Source: Paenibacillus sp. cl123 | GTDB lineage: Bacteria; Bacillota; Bacilli; Paenibacillales; NBRC-103111 | Assembly (NCBI RefSeq): GCF_900101595.1 | Contig: NZ_FMYY01000012.1 | Coordinates: 123,397-187,396, forward strand | Length of the DNA: 64,000 nt | Reading direction: 5' to 3' | Part shown: in pieces, positions 23,942 to 34,900 of the stretch | How the letters are laid out: every line of letters starts with the position of its first letter | Position numbering within the stretch: the first letter of the stretch is position 1 | Notes under the pieces: generated by a model | What the model was told of the DNA's origin: nothing | Databases searched by the model: none | What the model saw: only the letters and a program-made list of their open reading frames with translations | Program-made: the position numbers and the translations under genes

Positions 23942-26900
23942 GTGAACCAAGAATGGAATAAATGGCTGCTATCGGCAGTCTTGCTGAGCATGGCAATGGG
24001 AACTACGGCAGTAGGAGCCGCTGATACAACGGTTCAACCGGCACAAGCCGCCATCATGTTCAGCGATCGGGCATCCATCTCCGACGCCAGGCGTGCGGCA
24101 GTTGAAGAAGCTGTCAAGCAGGGACTGCTGTCGGGTTATCCGGATGCTTCCTTCCGGCCGAACCAGCTGTTGACTAGGCAGGAGCTTGGGGTGCTGCTCG
24201 CCAAAGCATTGCGATTGGAGCCTAAGCAAGGGGCCGGCTCTACTTTCGCTGATCTGAAAGACAACTGGGCGGCTCCCTACATTGAAGCTTTGGTGGATGC
24301 GGGCTTTATCGACAGTGAGGGGACGTACGCATATAGGCCCTTAGACCCTGTGACGCGTGAGGAGCTTGCGGCTGTATTTGTCAGGGCAGTTAACGGCGTG
24401 GACGCCAAAGGCGGCCAAGACAAGCTTATATCAGACAGCGGGGATATCAGCCCATGGGCTGAACAATCGGTGAACAACGCCCTGCGTCTCGGCCTAATGA
24501 ATGCGTCAGGTGATGCATTTGAGCCTCGCGGAACACTGGAGAGACAAGATATTGCGGAATACTTGCTGGATATTTTCAAAACACAGGAGCGGACGGCTAC
24601 GATCGAACGGATCGACGGGGATATCGTCGTTATCGACGGCAAGCCGTATTTGATAAGCGGGCAGCTGAAGGAGCTGCTGGGGGAACGGAACCGCGAAGCT
24701 TTGGAAGGGGCCGTCCTTACCTACAAATCGGTCAACCATAATGTCAACGATCTGCAGCGCATCGAAATTAAGAAAAGCGGCACGGAAGGAAAGCCTGTTC
24801 AGTTGGACCTGGGCGGTATGCCTTTCCGGGGAGAGCTCGCTATTGCTGCCGACCACATCGCCGTCAAAGGAGACTCGCTTGCCCAAGTCGTATTGATGCC
24901 GGGAGCGGGGCAGCTGGAGCTTCACTCCAAAGTAGCCCAAATTATAGTGGAGACCGGCAAGCCGGTTAAGCTTGACGGAAGCGGGGCTTGGGGAGAGCTA
25001 AGAATTTCTAACCCTGAGGCAAGCTTGAGCCTTGGCAAAACCGTGAGCATTAACAAGCTCGAGCTCCCTGAGGGTGCGCCGGCTAATAAGCTGATTGCCA
25101 ATTTTAATGAAATAAAAAATCAGATCAGCCAGACGCCTGCCGATGCAGGGACGCAAGCTTCCGCAGGGCCGCAAGGATCTTCGGGTTCCACGTCGGGTTC
25201 TACGGACTCGTCTGATTCCTCCTCTGACAGCAATCATGCGCCGACGGTAGTGAATGCGCTGAGCGATGTTACGCAGGTGATTACGGACGGACCGAAGGTC
25301 GTGAGTCTGGCTGGAGTGTTCGCGGATACGGATGACGATGCGCTGACACTGACGGTTGTTTCGTCTAATACGGGTGTAGCGAAGGTGAGCATAAGCGGGA
25401 CGACGTTGACGATCACGCCGCTGAATACTGGCGCGACAACAGTTACGGTAACGGCTAGTGACGGCAATGGCGGTACGGTGCAGGCGACGCTAGTTGCAAC
25501 CTTTACAGCGCCAGTACCGGTAAATCATGCGCCGACGGTCGCGAACGCGTTGAGCGATTTCTCGCAGGTGGTTACGGACGGACCGAAGGTCGTGAGTCTG
25601 GCTAACGTGTTCGCAGACGCGGACGGCGATGCGCTGACGCTGACAGCAACGTCCTCTGATCCTGGCGTAGCAACTGTCAGTATCACCGGCACGGATCTGA
25701 CGATCACGCCGCTAAACGCAGGCGCGACAACCGTCACGGTGACGGCGAATGACGGCAATGGCGGCACAGTGCAGGCGACGCTGACGACCACATTTACCGC
25801 ACCAGTATCTGTGAACAACGCGCCAACGGTCGCGAACGCGTTGAGTGATTTCTCGCAAGTGATTACGGACGGACCGAAGGTCGTGAGCTTGGCAAACGTG
25901 TTCGCAGACGCGGACGGCGATGCTTTGACGCTAACAGCAACGTCCTCTGACCCTGGCGTAGCAACTGTCAGCATCACTGGCACAGATCTGACGATCACAC
26001 CGCTGACCGCTGGCGCGACAACGATCACAGTAACAGCGAACGACGGCAATGGCGGCACGGTGCAGACGACGCTAGTTGCAACGTTCACAGCGCCAGTACC
26101 TGTGAACAACGCGCCAACGGTCGCGAACGCGCTTAGTGACTTCACGCAAGTGACGACAGACGGACCGAAGGTCGTGAGCTTGGCAAACGTGTTCGCAGAC
26201 GCAGACGGCGATGCGCTGACGTTGACAGTCGTTTCGTCGAATACTGGGGTAGCGACGGCAAGCATCACCGGCACAGATCTGACGATCACACCGCTGAACG
26301 CAGGGGCGACAACCGTCACGGTAACGGCTAATGACGGCAATGGCGGCACGGTACAGGCGACACTGACGGCAACATTTACCGCACCAGTACCGGTAAACAA
26401 CGCGCCGACGGTCGCGAACGCGCTGAGCGATTTCTCGCAAGTGATTACGGACGGACCGAAGGTCGTGAGCTTGGCAAACGTGTTCGCAGATGCAGACGGC
26501 GATGCTTTGACGCTAACAGCAACGTCCTCTGATCCTGGCGTAGCAACTGTCAGCATCACCGGCACGGATCTGACGATCACGCCGTTGAACGCAGGCGCGA
26601 CAACCGTGACGGTAACGGCTAACGACGGCAATGGTGGCACGGTGCAGGCGACGTTAGTTGCAACATTTACAGCGCCAGTGCCGGTAAATAACGCGCCGAC
26701 GGTCGCGAACGCGCTGAGCGATTTCTCGCAGGTGGTTACAGACGGACCGAAGGTCATGAGTCTGGCTAACGTGTTTGCAGATGCAGACGGCGATGCGCTT
26801 ACGCTGACAGCAACGACCTCTGATCCTGGCGTAGCAACTGTCAGCATCACCGGCACGGATCTGACGATCACACCGCTGAACGCAGGCGCGACAACCGTCA

Positions 26901-28924
26901 CGATAACAGCAAACGACGGCAATGGCGGCACGGTGCAGGCGACGTTAGTTGCAACATTTACAGCGCCAGTACCGGTAAATAACGCGCCGACGGTCGCGAA
27001 CGCGTTAAGTGATTTCTCGCAGGTGGTTACAGACGGACCGAAGGTCATGAGTCTGGCTAACGTGTTTGCAGATGCAGACGGCGACGCGCTTACGCTGACA
27101 GTCGTTTCGTCGAATACTGGGGTAGCGACGGCAAGCATCACCGGCACGGATCTGACGATCACGCCGCTGAATGCTGGCGCTACAACCATCACCGTAACAG
27201 CTAACGACGGCAATGGTGGCACGGTGCAGGCGACGTTAGTTGCAACATTTACAGCGCCAGTACCGGTAAATAACGCGCCGACGGTCGCGAACGCGTTAAG
27301 TGATTTCTCGCAAGTGGTTACGGACGGACCGAAGGTCGTGAGCTTGGCAAACGTGTTTGCAGATGCAGACGGCGATGCGCTGACGCTGACAGTCGTTTCA
27401 ATGATCCCGGGAGTAGCGACAGCGAGCATCACCGGCACAGATCTGACGATCACGCCAATAAACGCAGGCGCGACAACCGTCACGGTGACAGCAAACGACG
27501 GCAATGGCGGCACGGTGCAGGCGACGCTAGTTGCAACCTTTACAGCGCCAGTAGCGGTAAATAACGCGCCGACGGTCGCGAACGCGCTGAGCGATTTCTC
27601 GCAAGTGGTTACGGACGGACCGAAGGTCGTGAGCTTGGCAAACGTGTTTGCAGATGCAGACGGCGATGCGCTGACGCTGACAGTCGTTTCAATGATCCCG
27701 GGAGTAGCGACAGCGAGCATCACCGGCACAGATCTGACGATCACGCCAATAAACGCAGGCGCGACAACCGTCACGGTGACAGCAAACGACGGCAATGGCG
27801 GCACGGTGCAGGCGACGCTAGTTGCAACCTTTACAGCGCCAGTACCGGTAAATAACGCGCCGACGGTCGCGAACGCGCTAAGCGATTTCTCGCAAGTGGT
27901 TACGGACGGACCGAAGGTCGTGAGCTTGGCAAACGTGTTTGCAGATGCAGACGGCGATGCGCTGACGCTGACAGTCGTTTCAATGATCCCGGGAGTAGCG
28001 ACAGCGAGCATCACCGGCACAGATCTGACGATCACGCCGCTGAACGCAGGCGCGACAACCGTCACGGTAACAGCCAACGACGGCAATGGCGGCACCGTGC
28101 AGGCGACCTTTACCGCGACGTTCCAGGCGGGTGCAGGCAATAAAGCGCCCGTCGTGAAAAATGCTCTGCCATCGCAGACGCTGAATCTTCTGACTTCACT
28201 CCTCCAGCGTGAGCCGTTGGACGAAGTCCTAGATATTTCCCAAGTGTTCGAGGATGAAGACGGCGATGCTTTGACCGTGACAGCAGACTCGTCCAACCCA
28301 GCGGTCGCTGTGACCGTCGTCACGGACAGCACTTTGGTTGTTACGCCCTTAGGGCTGGGGAGCACTACGATAACCTTGACGGCGAAAGACGCTCAGCAAG
28401 CCTCGGCGACTACCCAGTTTACTTTAACATTTCAGGAGAGCGGGCTCTTTTTCTCCGAACTGGTATGGGGGCCTGATGTGTATCAATTTATCGAGCTGTA
28501 CAACCCGACCAATGTTACGCTGGACAGCACGAAGTTCCGAATTAAGCGTTCAGACGGCTTAGAGATTAATTTTAATGATCAATATGTGATTGCCGATATG
28601 CAGCCTAACCGAACGTTCGTGTTAAGCGATATTTTCTACGATAAGTATAACGACTCTCTGGTGGTTAATTCGGATACAGCCATCATGCTCGAGCTGATAG
28701 ACGAGGCTCTGGAATCTCCGATAGACCTAGAGCTGTATTACGTGGATGACTCGGACAATTACATCCTGCTGGACAAAGCGGTAATTGCGAGAGGCCACTC
28801 CTATTCCAGAAAAACCGGCACAACGATCGGTAGAACGGATCAGTACAACGCGCAGGATTGGCAAGACAAAGAAGCGTCCGAAGAACTATTCGATAATCTC
28901 AATCAATACGGCACAGACAACTGA
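23942..28924 (+). CDS. Giant SLH-domain surface protein with ten near-identical Ig/cadherin-like repeats and a lamin-tail-like C-terminus
   Basis: A 1660-residue exported protein. A signal peptide (about residues 1-27) is followed by three SLH domains (about 35-220; e.g. GYPDASFRPNQLLTRQELG), which bind pyruvylated cell-wall polymer. A linker rich in Gly/Ser/Asp ends at about 430. Ten repeats of 97 residues (431-1399) each contain PTVANALSDFSQ, VFADADGDALTLT, VATVSITGTDLTITPL and VTANDGNGGTVQAT, and an 11th divergent copy follows. Asp-rich loops suggest calcium binding. The last ~160 residues (FFSELVWGPDVYQFIELYNP, SYSRKTGTTIGRTD) resemble lamin-tail (LTD) domains. GTG 23942 has AGGGAGG. It is transcribed with the next giant gene (15-base gap). 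Adhesin or S-layer-associated stalk is the likely role. Confidence 0.85.
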   Translation: MNQEWNKWLLSAVLLSMAMGTTAVGAADTTVQPAQAAIMFSDRASISDARRAAVEEAVKQGLLSGYPDASFRPNQLLTRQELGVLLAKALRLEPKQGAGSTFADLKDNWAAPYIEALVDAGFIDSEGTYAYRPLDPVTREELAAVFVRAVNGVDAKGGQDKLISDSGDISPWAEQSVNNALRLGLMNASGDAFEPRGTLERQDIAEYLLDIFKTQERTATIERIDGDIVVIDGKPYLISGQLKELLGERNREALEGAVLTYKSVNHNVNDLQRIEIKKSGTEGKPVQLDLGGMPFRGELAIAADHIAVKGDSLAQVVLMPGAGQLELHSKVAQIIVETGKPVKLDGSGAWGELRISNPEASLSLGKTVSINKLELPEGAPANKLIANFNEIKNQISQTPADAGTQASAGPQGSSGSTSGSTDSSDSSSDSNHAPTVVNALSDVTQVITDGPKVVSLAGVFADTDDDALTLTVVSSNTGVAKVSISGTTLTITPLNTGATTVTVTASDGNGGTVQATLVATFTAPVPVNHAPTVANALSDFSQVVTDGPKVVSLANVFADADGDALTLTATSSDPGVATVSITGTDLTITPLNAGATTVTVTANDGNGGTVQATLTTTFTAPVSVNNAPTVANALSDFSQVITDGPKVVSLANVFADADGDALTLTATSSDPGVATVSITGTDLTITPLTAGATTITVTANDGNGGTVQTTLVATFTAPVPVNNAPTVANALSDFTQVTTDGPKVVSLANVFADADGDALTLTVVSSNTGVATASITGTDLTITPLNAGATTVTVTANDGNGGTVQATLTATFTAPVPVNNAPTVANALSDFSQVITDGPKVVSLANVFADADGDALTLTATSSDPGVATVSITGTDLTITPLNAGATTVTVTANDGNGGTVQATLVATFTAPVPVNNAPTVANALSDFSQVVTDGPKVMSLANVFADADGDALTLTATTSDPGVATVSITGTDLTITPLNAGATTVTITANDGNGGTVQATLVATFTAPVPVNNAPTVANALSDFSQVVTDGPKVMSLANVFADADGDALTLTVVSSNTGVATASITGTDLTITPLNAGATTITVTANDGNGGTVQATLVATFTAPVPVNNAPTVANALSDFSQVVTDGPKVVSLANVFADADGDALTLTVVSMIPGVATASITGTDLTITPINAGATTVTVTANDGNGGTVQATLVATFTAPVAVNNAPTVANALSDFSQVVTDGPKVVSLANVFADADGDALTLTVVSMIPGVATASITGTDLTITPINAGATTVTVTANDGNGGTVQATLVATFTAPVPVNNAPTVANALSDFSQVVTDGPKVVSLANVFADADGDALTLTVVSMIPGVATASITGTDLTITPLNAGATTVTVTANDGNGGTVQATFTATFQAGAGNKAPVVKNALPSQTLNLLTSLLQREPLDEVLDISQVFEDEDGDALTVTADSSNPAVAVTVVTDSTLVVTPLGLGSTTITLTAKDAQQASATTQFTLTFQESGLFFSELVWGPDVYQFIELYNPTNVTLDSTKFRIKRSDGLEINFNDQYVIADMQPNRTFVLSDIFYDKYNDSLVVNSDTAIMLELIDEALESPIDLELYYVDDSDNYILLDKAVIARGHSYSRKTGTTIGRTDQYNAQDWQDKEASEELFDNLNQYGTDN
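25232..28138 (+). repeat. Ten tandem in-frame repeats of 291 bp
   Basis: Units begin at 25232, 25523, 25814, 26105, 26396, 26687, 26978, 27269, 27560 and 27851, always 291 bases apart (the last is 288). The first is the most divergent. The units at 27269, 27560 and 27851 share a distinctive VVSMIPG variant and are almost identical at the DNA level, pointing to recent duplication or gene conversion. Confidence 0.95.
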
Positions 28925-28939
28925 TCGGAGGCTTCTCCC

Positions 28940-31900
28940 ATGAAATCCTCAACATTAAAAAACAGCATGTTATCCGGTCTGCTCGTTACCGCCTTGCTTG
29001 CCCCGTCAGGGGCAGGCTCTGCGGCGTCCGGCGGTCAGGGTCTGCCAGCCCTAAGCGGCGCAGCTCCCGTCCTCCTGGACCTGCAAGCTATCTCGGTGGA
29101 TCGTCTGCAATCGATTCGGCGAGCGCTGGAGCTTGGCCTTATTCAAGGCGATGACGCGGGCCGTTTCCGCCCTGATGAGCTTTTGACCCGTCAAGAACTG
29201 GCAGCTCTGCTGACCCGGGCCTTGAAGCTTCCGATCCCGCAGACGCTGGAGTCGTTCGATGATGTGGAGACGGAGAGCTGGAGCGCTCCGTATGTGGCCG
29301 CCGTTAAGCTGGCAGGGATTATGCAAGGGGATGAGGCTAATAAGTTTCGCCCTTTTGCCCGTATAACCCGGGAAGAATTGGCCATTACCCTGGTTCGTGC
29401 GGCCGGAGGGACAACTCCGGGGAGCAATCCAGTGAACGAGGTCACCGATTGGTCCAGCGTAAGCTCGTGGGCGGAAGCCTTCGTCAGGACAGCTATCGAC
29501 GGCGGCATCATGCCGATCAGCCATGGGAAATTTTCGCCGCAAGAGCCTGTGCTAAGAGCGGATATTGCGCAGATGCTCATCTCGGCCTTTTATCCGGATG
29601 AGACGGCGGCGCTTCTTGAGGAGGTCGGGAAAAACTCGATCCGCATCAACGGTATTACGTACCAGTTGTCCGATCATGTAAAAGGCATTTTTCAGGAAAG
29701 CAATCGTTCGATCCTGAAAGGAGCGAAGCTGAAGTTCCGCAGTTCTGCAGGAACCATCCAATCGGTGACGGAGCTGCGGCTGCAAGCAAGCGGTACGGCC
29801 GCCGAAGAGAAGGAAGCCGAGTTCAGCCGCAATCTCAAGTTTGACGGACGCCATGCGACCCTCGACGGCAGCTTGACCGTAGCCGGAGACTATTCCACCA
29901 TAACGAATCTAACCGTAGCCGGCGATCTCCATATCCATCGGGACGTGGAAAATGACTTTTTGGCTTCCAATCTGACGGTTCGAGGCAGGACGACAATCGA
30001 GGGCGGAGACAGCAACACCGTTGTCTTCCAAAACTCCACGCTGCAAGAGGTAGACGTCAAGAAGCAGGATGTTCACGTTGTATCCGATCAGGGGAGCAGC
30101 ATAGCTTCCATGAACGTGCAGACGAATGCCACGATCCAATCCGTGGACGGCAGCATCAAGTCGCTGACAATTGCCGAGGGCGCAAAAAGCGTTGAGCTTC
30201 AGGGAGCCGTTCCTTCCGTAACTGTAACGAGCACTCAGCCGGTGAATCTGGGAGGAAGCCCGACCATTCAGAGCATGGCCGTTAACAACGGCGCTACGGT
30301 AAATGTAACGGGAGCGGCCACGATCTCCCAGGTTCAGCTTAACAATGCGGGGTCCAAAGTGATCGCAGGCACGGAATCCCAAGTCGGCAATGTGGTGGCA
30401 ACCAATGGAGCCTCGGCTTCGAATGTCCAGAAGGCCCAGGCGCCTGAGCCGAACACGGCTCCCAAAGTTGAGACGCCGATTCCCGATATAGCGCTGACCA
30501 TAGGCGATGCTCCTCTGGTCATCGACTTGTCGAAGCATTTTAAAGATGCTGAACAAAGCACATTGAAATACATAGCCAGCTCCCTCAAAAGCTCGGTTAT
30601 TAAAAGCTCCCTGGCAGGCAGCATATTAACGCTTACGGCGGCAGGGGCGGGCTCGACAAGCGTCCGGGTGATTGCCGACGATCAGAACGGCTTGAAGCTT
30701 ACCGTGGACATCAAGGCAGTCGTTAACGCGCCTCCCAAGGTGGCCGATCCCGCCAAGGTTCCTTCCTCGCTCGTCCTTACAGTCGGCAAGCTGGATGAAG
30801 TTATCGATCTGAATCCGTTATTCACCGATTCGGACAAGGATCCATTAACCTTCTCGGCGGAATCGTCCCAGCCCGGTATTGCGGCCGTGACGGAATCTGC
30901 GGGCAAGCTGACAATCACGCCGGAAGCGTCAGGCCAGAGCGTCATTAAAGCGACGGCTTCCGACGGGAGAGGCGGCTTCGCTTCTATTTCCATCCATGTG
31001 ACCGTAAACGAAGCGCCTGTCATCCTGCCTGTCCCTGAGCAAATTGTACATCTGGGAGCAGGCGTCCAGGAGATTGACCTGACTCCTTATGTGACGGATA
31101 AAGAAAACGATGCTCTGACGATCACCCTGGACGGGTATGATGCCACGAGCGTATCGGCGGCCGTTGCCGGCTCCAAGCTGCTCATTACTCCTGTCAAGGC
31201 AGGACAATCAACCGTCAGCTTCTGCGTAAATGACGGACGGGGCGGCATCGCTTCAGGCCAGCTCCAGCTTAAGATTAACAGGGTTCCCAAGGTCCAGCAT
31301 ACGCCGGCCGACATGACATTAACCGTGGGGACGGCGGACAGCATTCTGGATATCTCTCAAGTGTTTACGGACGAAGACCTTGACTCGCTCGTCTATGAGG
31401 TCAGCTCTTCCCAGCCGGGACGGGTGACCGTCAGCGAAGCCGGGGGCCAGTTGACGCTGCACCCGATCGCTTCAGGGAGCTCCACGATTACGCTCTTGTC
31501 GCGGGATAGCAACGGCGGGGAAGCCGCCGCCACCTTTACCGTGCATATCAATGAGGCCCCCTCGATCGCGGGCATTCCTGCACAGATTATTCAGCTGGGA
31601 ACGGCTCCGTATACGTTAGATCTTGCCGGGTACCTATCGGACCCTGAGCAGGACGCATTGATCTTGACGGCGGTGAGCGGCAATCCGGCTATTGCGAGCG
31701 TCCAGGTCTCAGGCCTTAAGGCTATATTAACTGGAGCAGCAGCGGGCGATACGACCGTCGCTTTGACAGTGGCGGATGGGCGCGGGGGCGTAACCGTAAA
31801 TTCCTTCTCCTTGAAAGTCAATACAGCGCCGGCTTTGCAGCAGCAGCTCCCGGCTCAGCAGTTAACCGTAGGAACCGCCGACGGCGTGGTGGATCTGAGC

Positions 31901-34900
31901 CCGTTTTTTGGCGATGCCGATGGAGACGCGTTAACTTATGAAGTCGTTTCTTCCCAGCCGGGCACGGTGCATGTCGAAGAAGCCGCTGGCGTAGCGACGC
32001 TTAGAGCGATCGTGTCCGGTACTTCCACGATCACAGTCAAAGCTAAGGACGGGAAAGGCGGAGAGAAAACGGCCGGCTTCCAGGTAACGGTAAATGAAGC
32101 GCCGGTCATCGCTGCCGTACCTGCCCAGATTATCCAGCTCGGCGGAGGCGTGCAGGAAGTGGATTTGACTCCCTATTTGTCGGATACGGAGAATGATACG
32201 CTGATCGTCACGGCCACGGTGGATGCGACGCCAATAGCAACCGTGAGCGTTGCCGGAGCGAAGCTGCTGTTTACGGCCTTGAGCGCAGGGGACGCGCAGG
32301 TCAGCTTCACCGCTGCCGACGGGCGCGGGGGAAAGGCAGCCTCCAGCTTTGCGCTGAAGGTGAACACCGTGCCGGAGCTTGTCCAGCAGCCCGCAGCCCA
32401 GACTTTGAACGTAGGGGCCGCAGACGGCTCGCTGGATCTGGAGCAGGTATTTGGCGATGCTGACCAGGACGCGCTCAGCTTCGAGGCCAACGCGGCGCAA
32501 GCGGGAGTTGTTGCGCTTAGCGAGACGGCAGGCCGGCTGACCATCCAGGCGCTCGCCTCCGGCACAACGACGATAACGGTCAAGGCGCTCGATCATAAGG
32601 GCGGGGAGAGGTCGGCTTCATTCCAGGTGACGGTTAACGAGGCTCCTTTGTTCCAGACCGTACCGGTGCAGATTATACAGCTTGGATCAGGCGTTCAGGA
32701 ATTCGATCTGAGTCCGTATGTGCAGGACAAAGAGCAGGATGCGTGGACCGCAGCTGTAGACGAGTTCTCCGCCGCCATCGTTGATGTTGGGGCAAACGGC
32801 ACGAAGCTGCTGCTCACGCCTGCAGGTGCGGGCATGTCCGAAGTTAAGGTTACGGTGACCGATGCCCGCGGCGGAATCGCCCAAGGCACTGTCTATGTGG
32901 CGGTCAACACGGCGCCGGCCTCTGTTCAGACACTGTCCAAGCAGATTGTGACGGCAGGCCAGGCTCCTGCGCTTGTCGACCTTGCTCCGTTCTTCGCGGA
33001 TGCGGATGGAGACACACTAACTTACGAGGTGACTTCATCTCAGCCGACAGTTGCAACTGGAAGCGAGGCCGGAGGACAGCTTGCGATCTCAGGACTGGCT
33101 CCAGGCACGGCCAGGCTGACAGTTACGGCGAAGGACGGGCGGGGCGGCTCAGCAAACATGAGCTTTGATGTGGAAATCAATGCTGCGCCTGTTATTCAAG
33201 CGATCCCGGATCAGATCATTCAACTGCAAGGAGCGCCGTTGGTGCTCAATCTGCTGCCGTACGTGCAAGATCCCGAACAGGAACCCATGACTTTGCAGGC
33301 AAGCATCAATAACGCGGCGATTGCGTCGGTGCAGGCTAACGGCTTCGAGCTGACGATCACTCCTCTTCAAGCCGGCTCGGCTCAGATTAGTGTAGTGGCG
33401 ACGGATAGCCGGGGCGGGCAAACGAAGTCCAGTATAACGTTGGCTGTCAACACGGCCCCTGTGCAGAAGCAGCAGCCGCAGGAACAATCGCTGACTGTTG
33501 GGCAAGAGGACGGCGTTCTGGACTTGTCGCTTATTTTTACCGATCCGGATGCGGATACGCTGACTTACAGCGTGACCTCCTCCAGCCCTTCGGTTGCAGC
33601 GGCAAGCGAGACAGGAGGCATTCTGAAGACGCATGCTTTGGCGTCGGGAACCGCTGCGATCACTGTTACTGCCAAGGATGGCCGGGGCGGACAGGCGAGC
33701 TCCACGTTCAACGTGGTTGTGAATGAACCGCCTGTTGCTGCCGGCATTCCTCTCCAGAAGCTGGTATGGCCGGGAAGTCCGCGAACGCTCGATCTGTCCG
33801 CATACTTGACCGATACGGAGCAGGATACGCTGACTGTAACGGGCATTACGTATAATGAGACGATTGCGGCGCTGACGCTTAACGACCTGCTGCTGACTAT
33901 GACGCCGATTAGCATCGGGCAAACCACGGTGACGATGTCGGTATATGACGGACGCGGAGGTACGGCGAGCAGCTCCTTCCAGTTGAAGGTGACGCCGCCC
34001 AATCAGGACCCGGTGGTGCAGCAGCCGATGACGCCTGCCATCCTGACGGCCGGACAAGCGGACAAGCTGCTCGATCTGGCAACGATATTCTCCGACCCCG
34101 ACGCAGAGGATACGCTGACTTATGAGGCGAGCTCCAGCGATTCGTCCATTGCTTCGGTTACGTTAACCGGCAGTCAGGCGACCGTGCATGCGATCACTTC
34201 AGGCTCAGCGGATATTGTGCTGAAGGCGAGCGACGGCAAGGGTGGAGAAACGGAGTTTACGTGGAAAGTGACCGTTAACCAGCCGCCGGTGATCGGCTCG
34301 CTTGCCGCTCAGACCATCTGGATGCACGAAGGCGAGCAGGAGCTGGATTTGACAGCCTTGATTACCGATCCGGATGCGGCGGACACAGCGAATCTGCAAC
34401 TGTCCGCGGTATCTTCCGCTCCAGCTGTAGCTTCCGTTACGGTGACGGGCAAGAAGCTGAAGATCAACCCGGAAGCGGCGGGAGCCGCCCAGATCGAGCT
34501 CACGGTGAACGATGGCCGCGGAGGGAAAGCAACGGCTCATCTATCCGTGACGATCAAGCAAAATCAGGCGCCGGCTATCAGCCCGGTTCCTGAGCAGGTG
34601 ATGAAGGTGACGGACAGCAGCATGAGCCTGGATCTCGCTCCGTATCTGACCGACCCGGATTCCGGGGATGTGCAGGGGTTGACGGTATCCATATCGGCTG
34701 CTCCCGATTCGGCTGTGGCGACAGCCGGCGCGGCGGGCAAGCAACTGACGATCACCCCTGTTGGGGTAGGCAAAACATCCGTTCAAGTTACGGTCAGCGA
34801 CGGACGCGGAGGTACGGCTGCAGGGAATGTGGCGATCACGGTGAATCCGGCGAAGGTCAACCAGGCGCCGCAGGCAGTAGCCGCGATTTACGAGCAAGTA

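Noticed and set aside
25232..28138. Regular repeats considered as a CRISPR or satellite array
   Set aside because: Repeats are 291 bases, in frame, without unique spacers, and encode a folded domain.
25525..28365. A 946-codon open frame on the minus strand across the repeat array
   Set aside because: It is produced by the exact 291-base (multiple of three) period combined with biased codons: if one unit is open in the antisense frame, all are. It has no ribosome-binding site, and its protein is merely the reverse-complement echo of the repeats.
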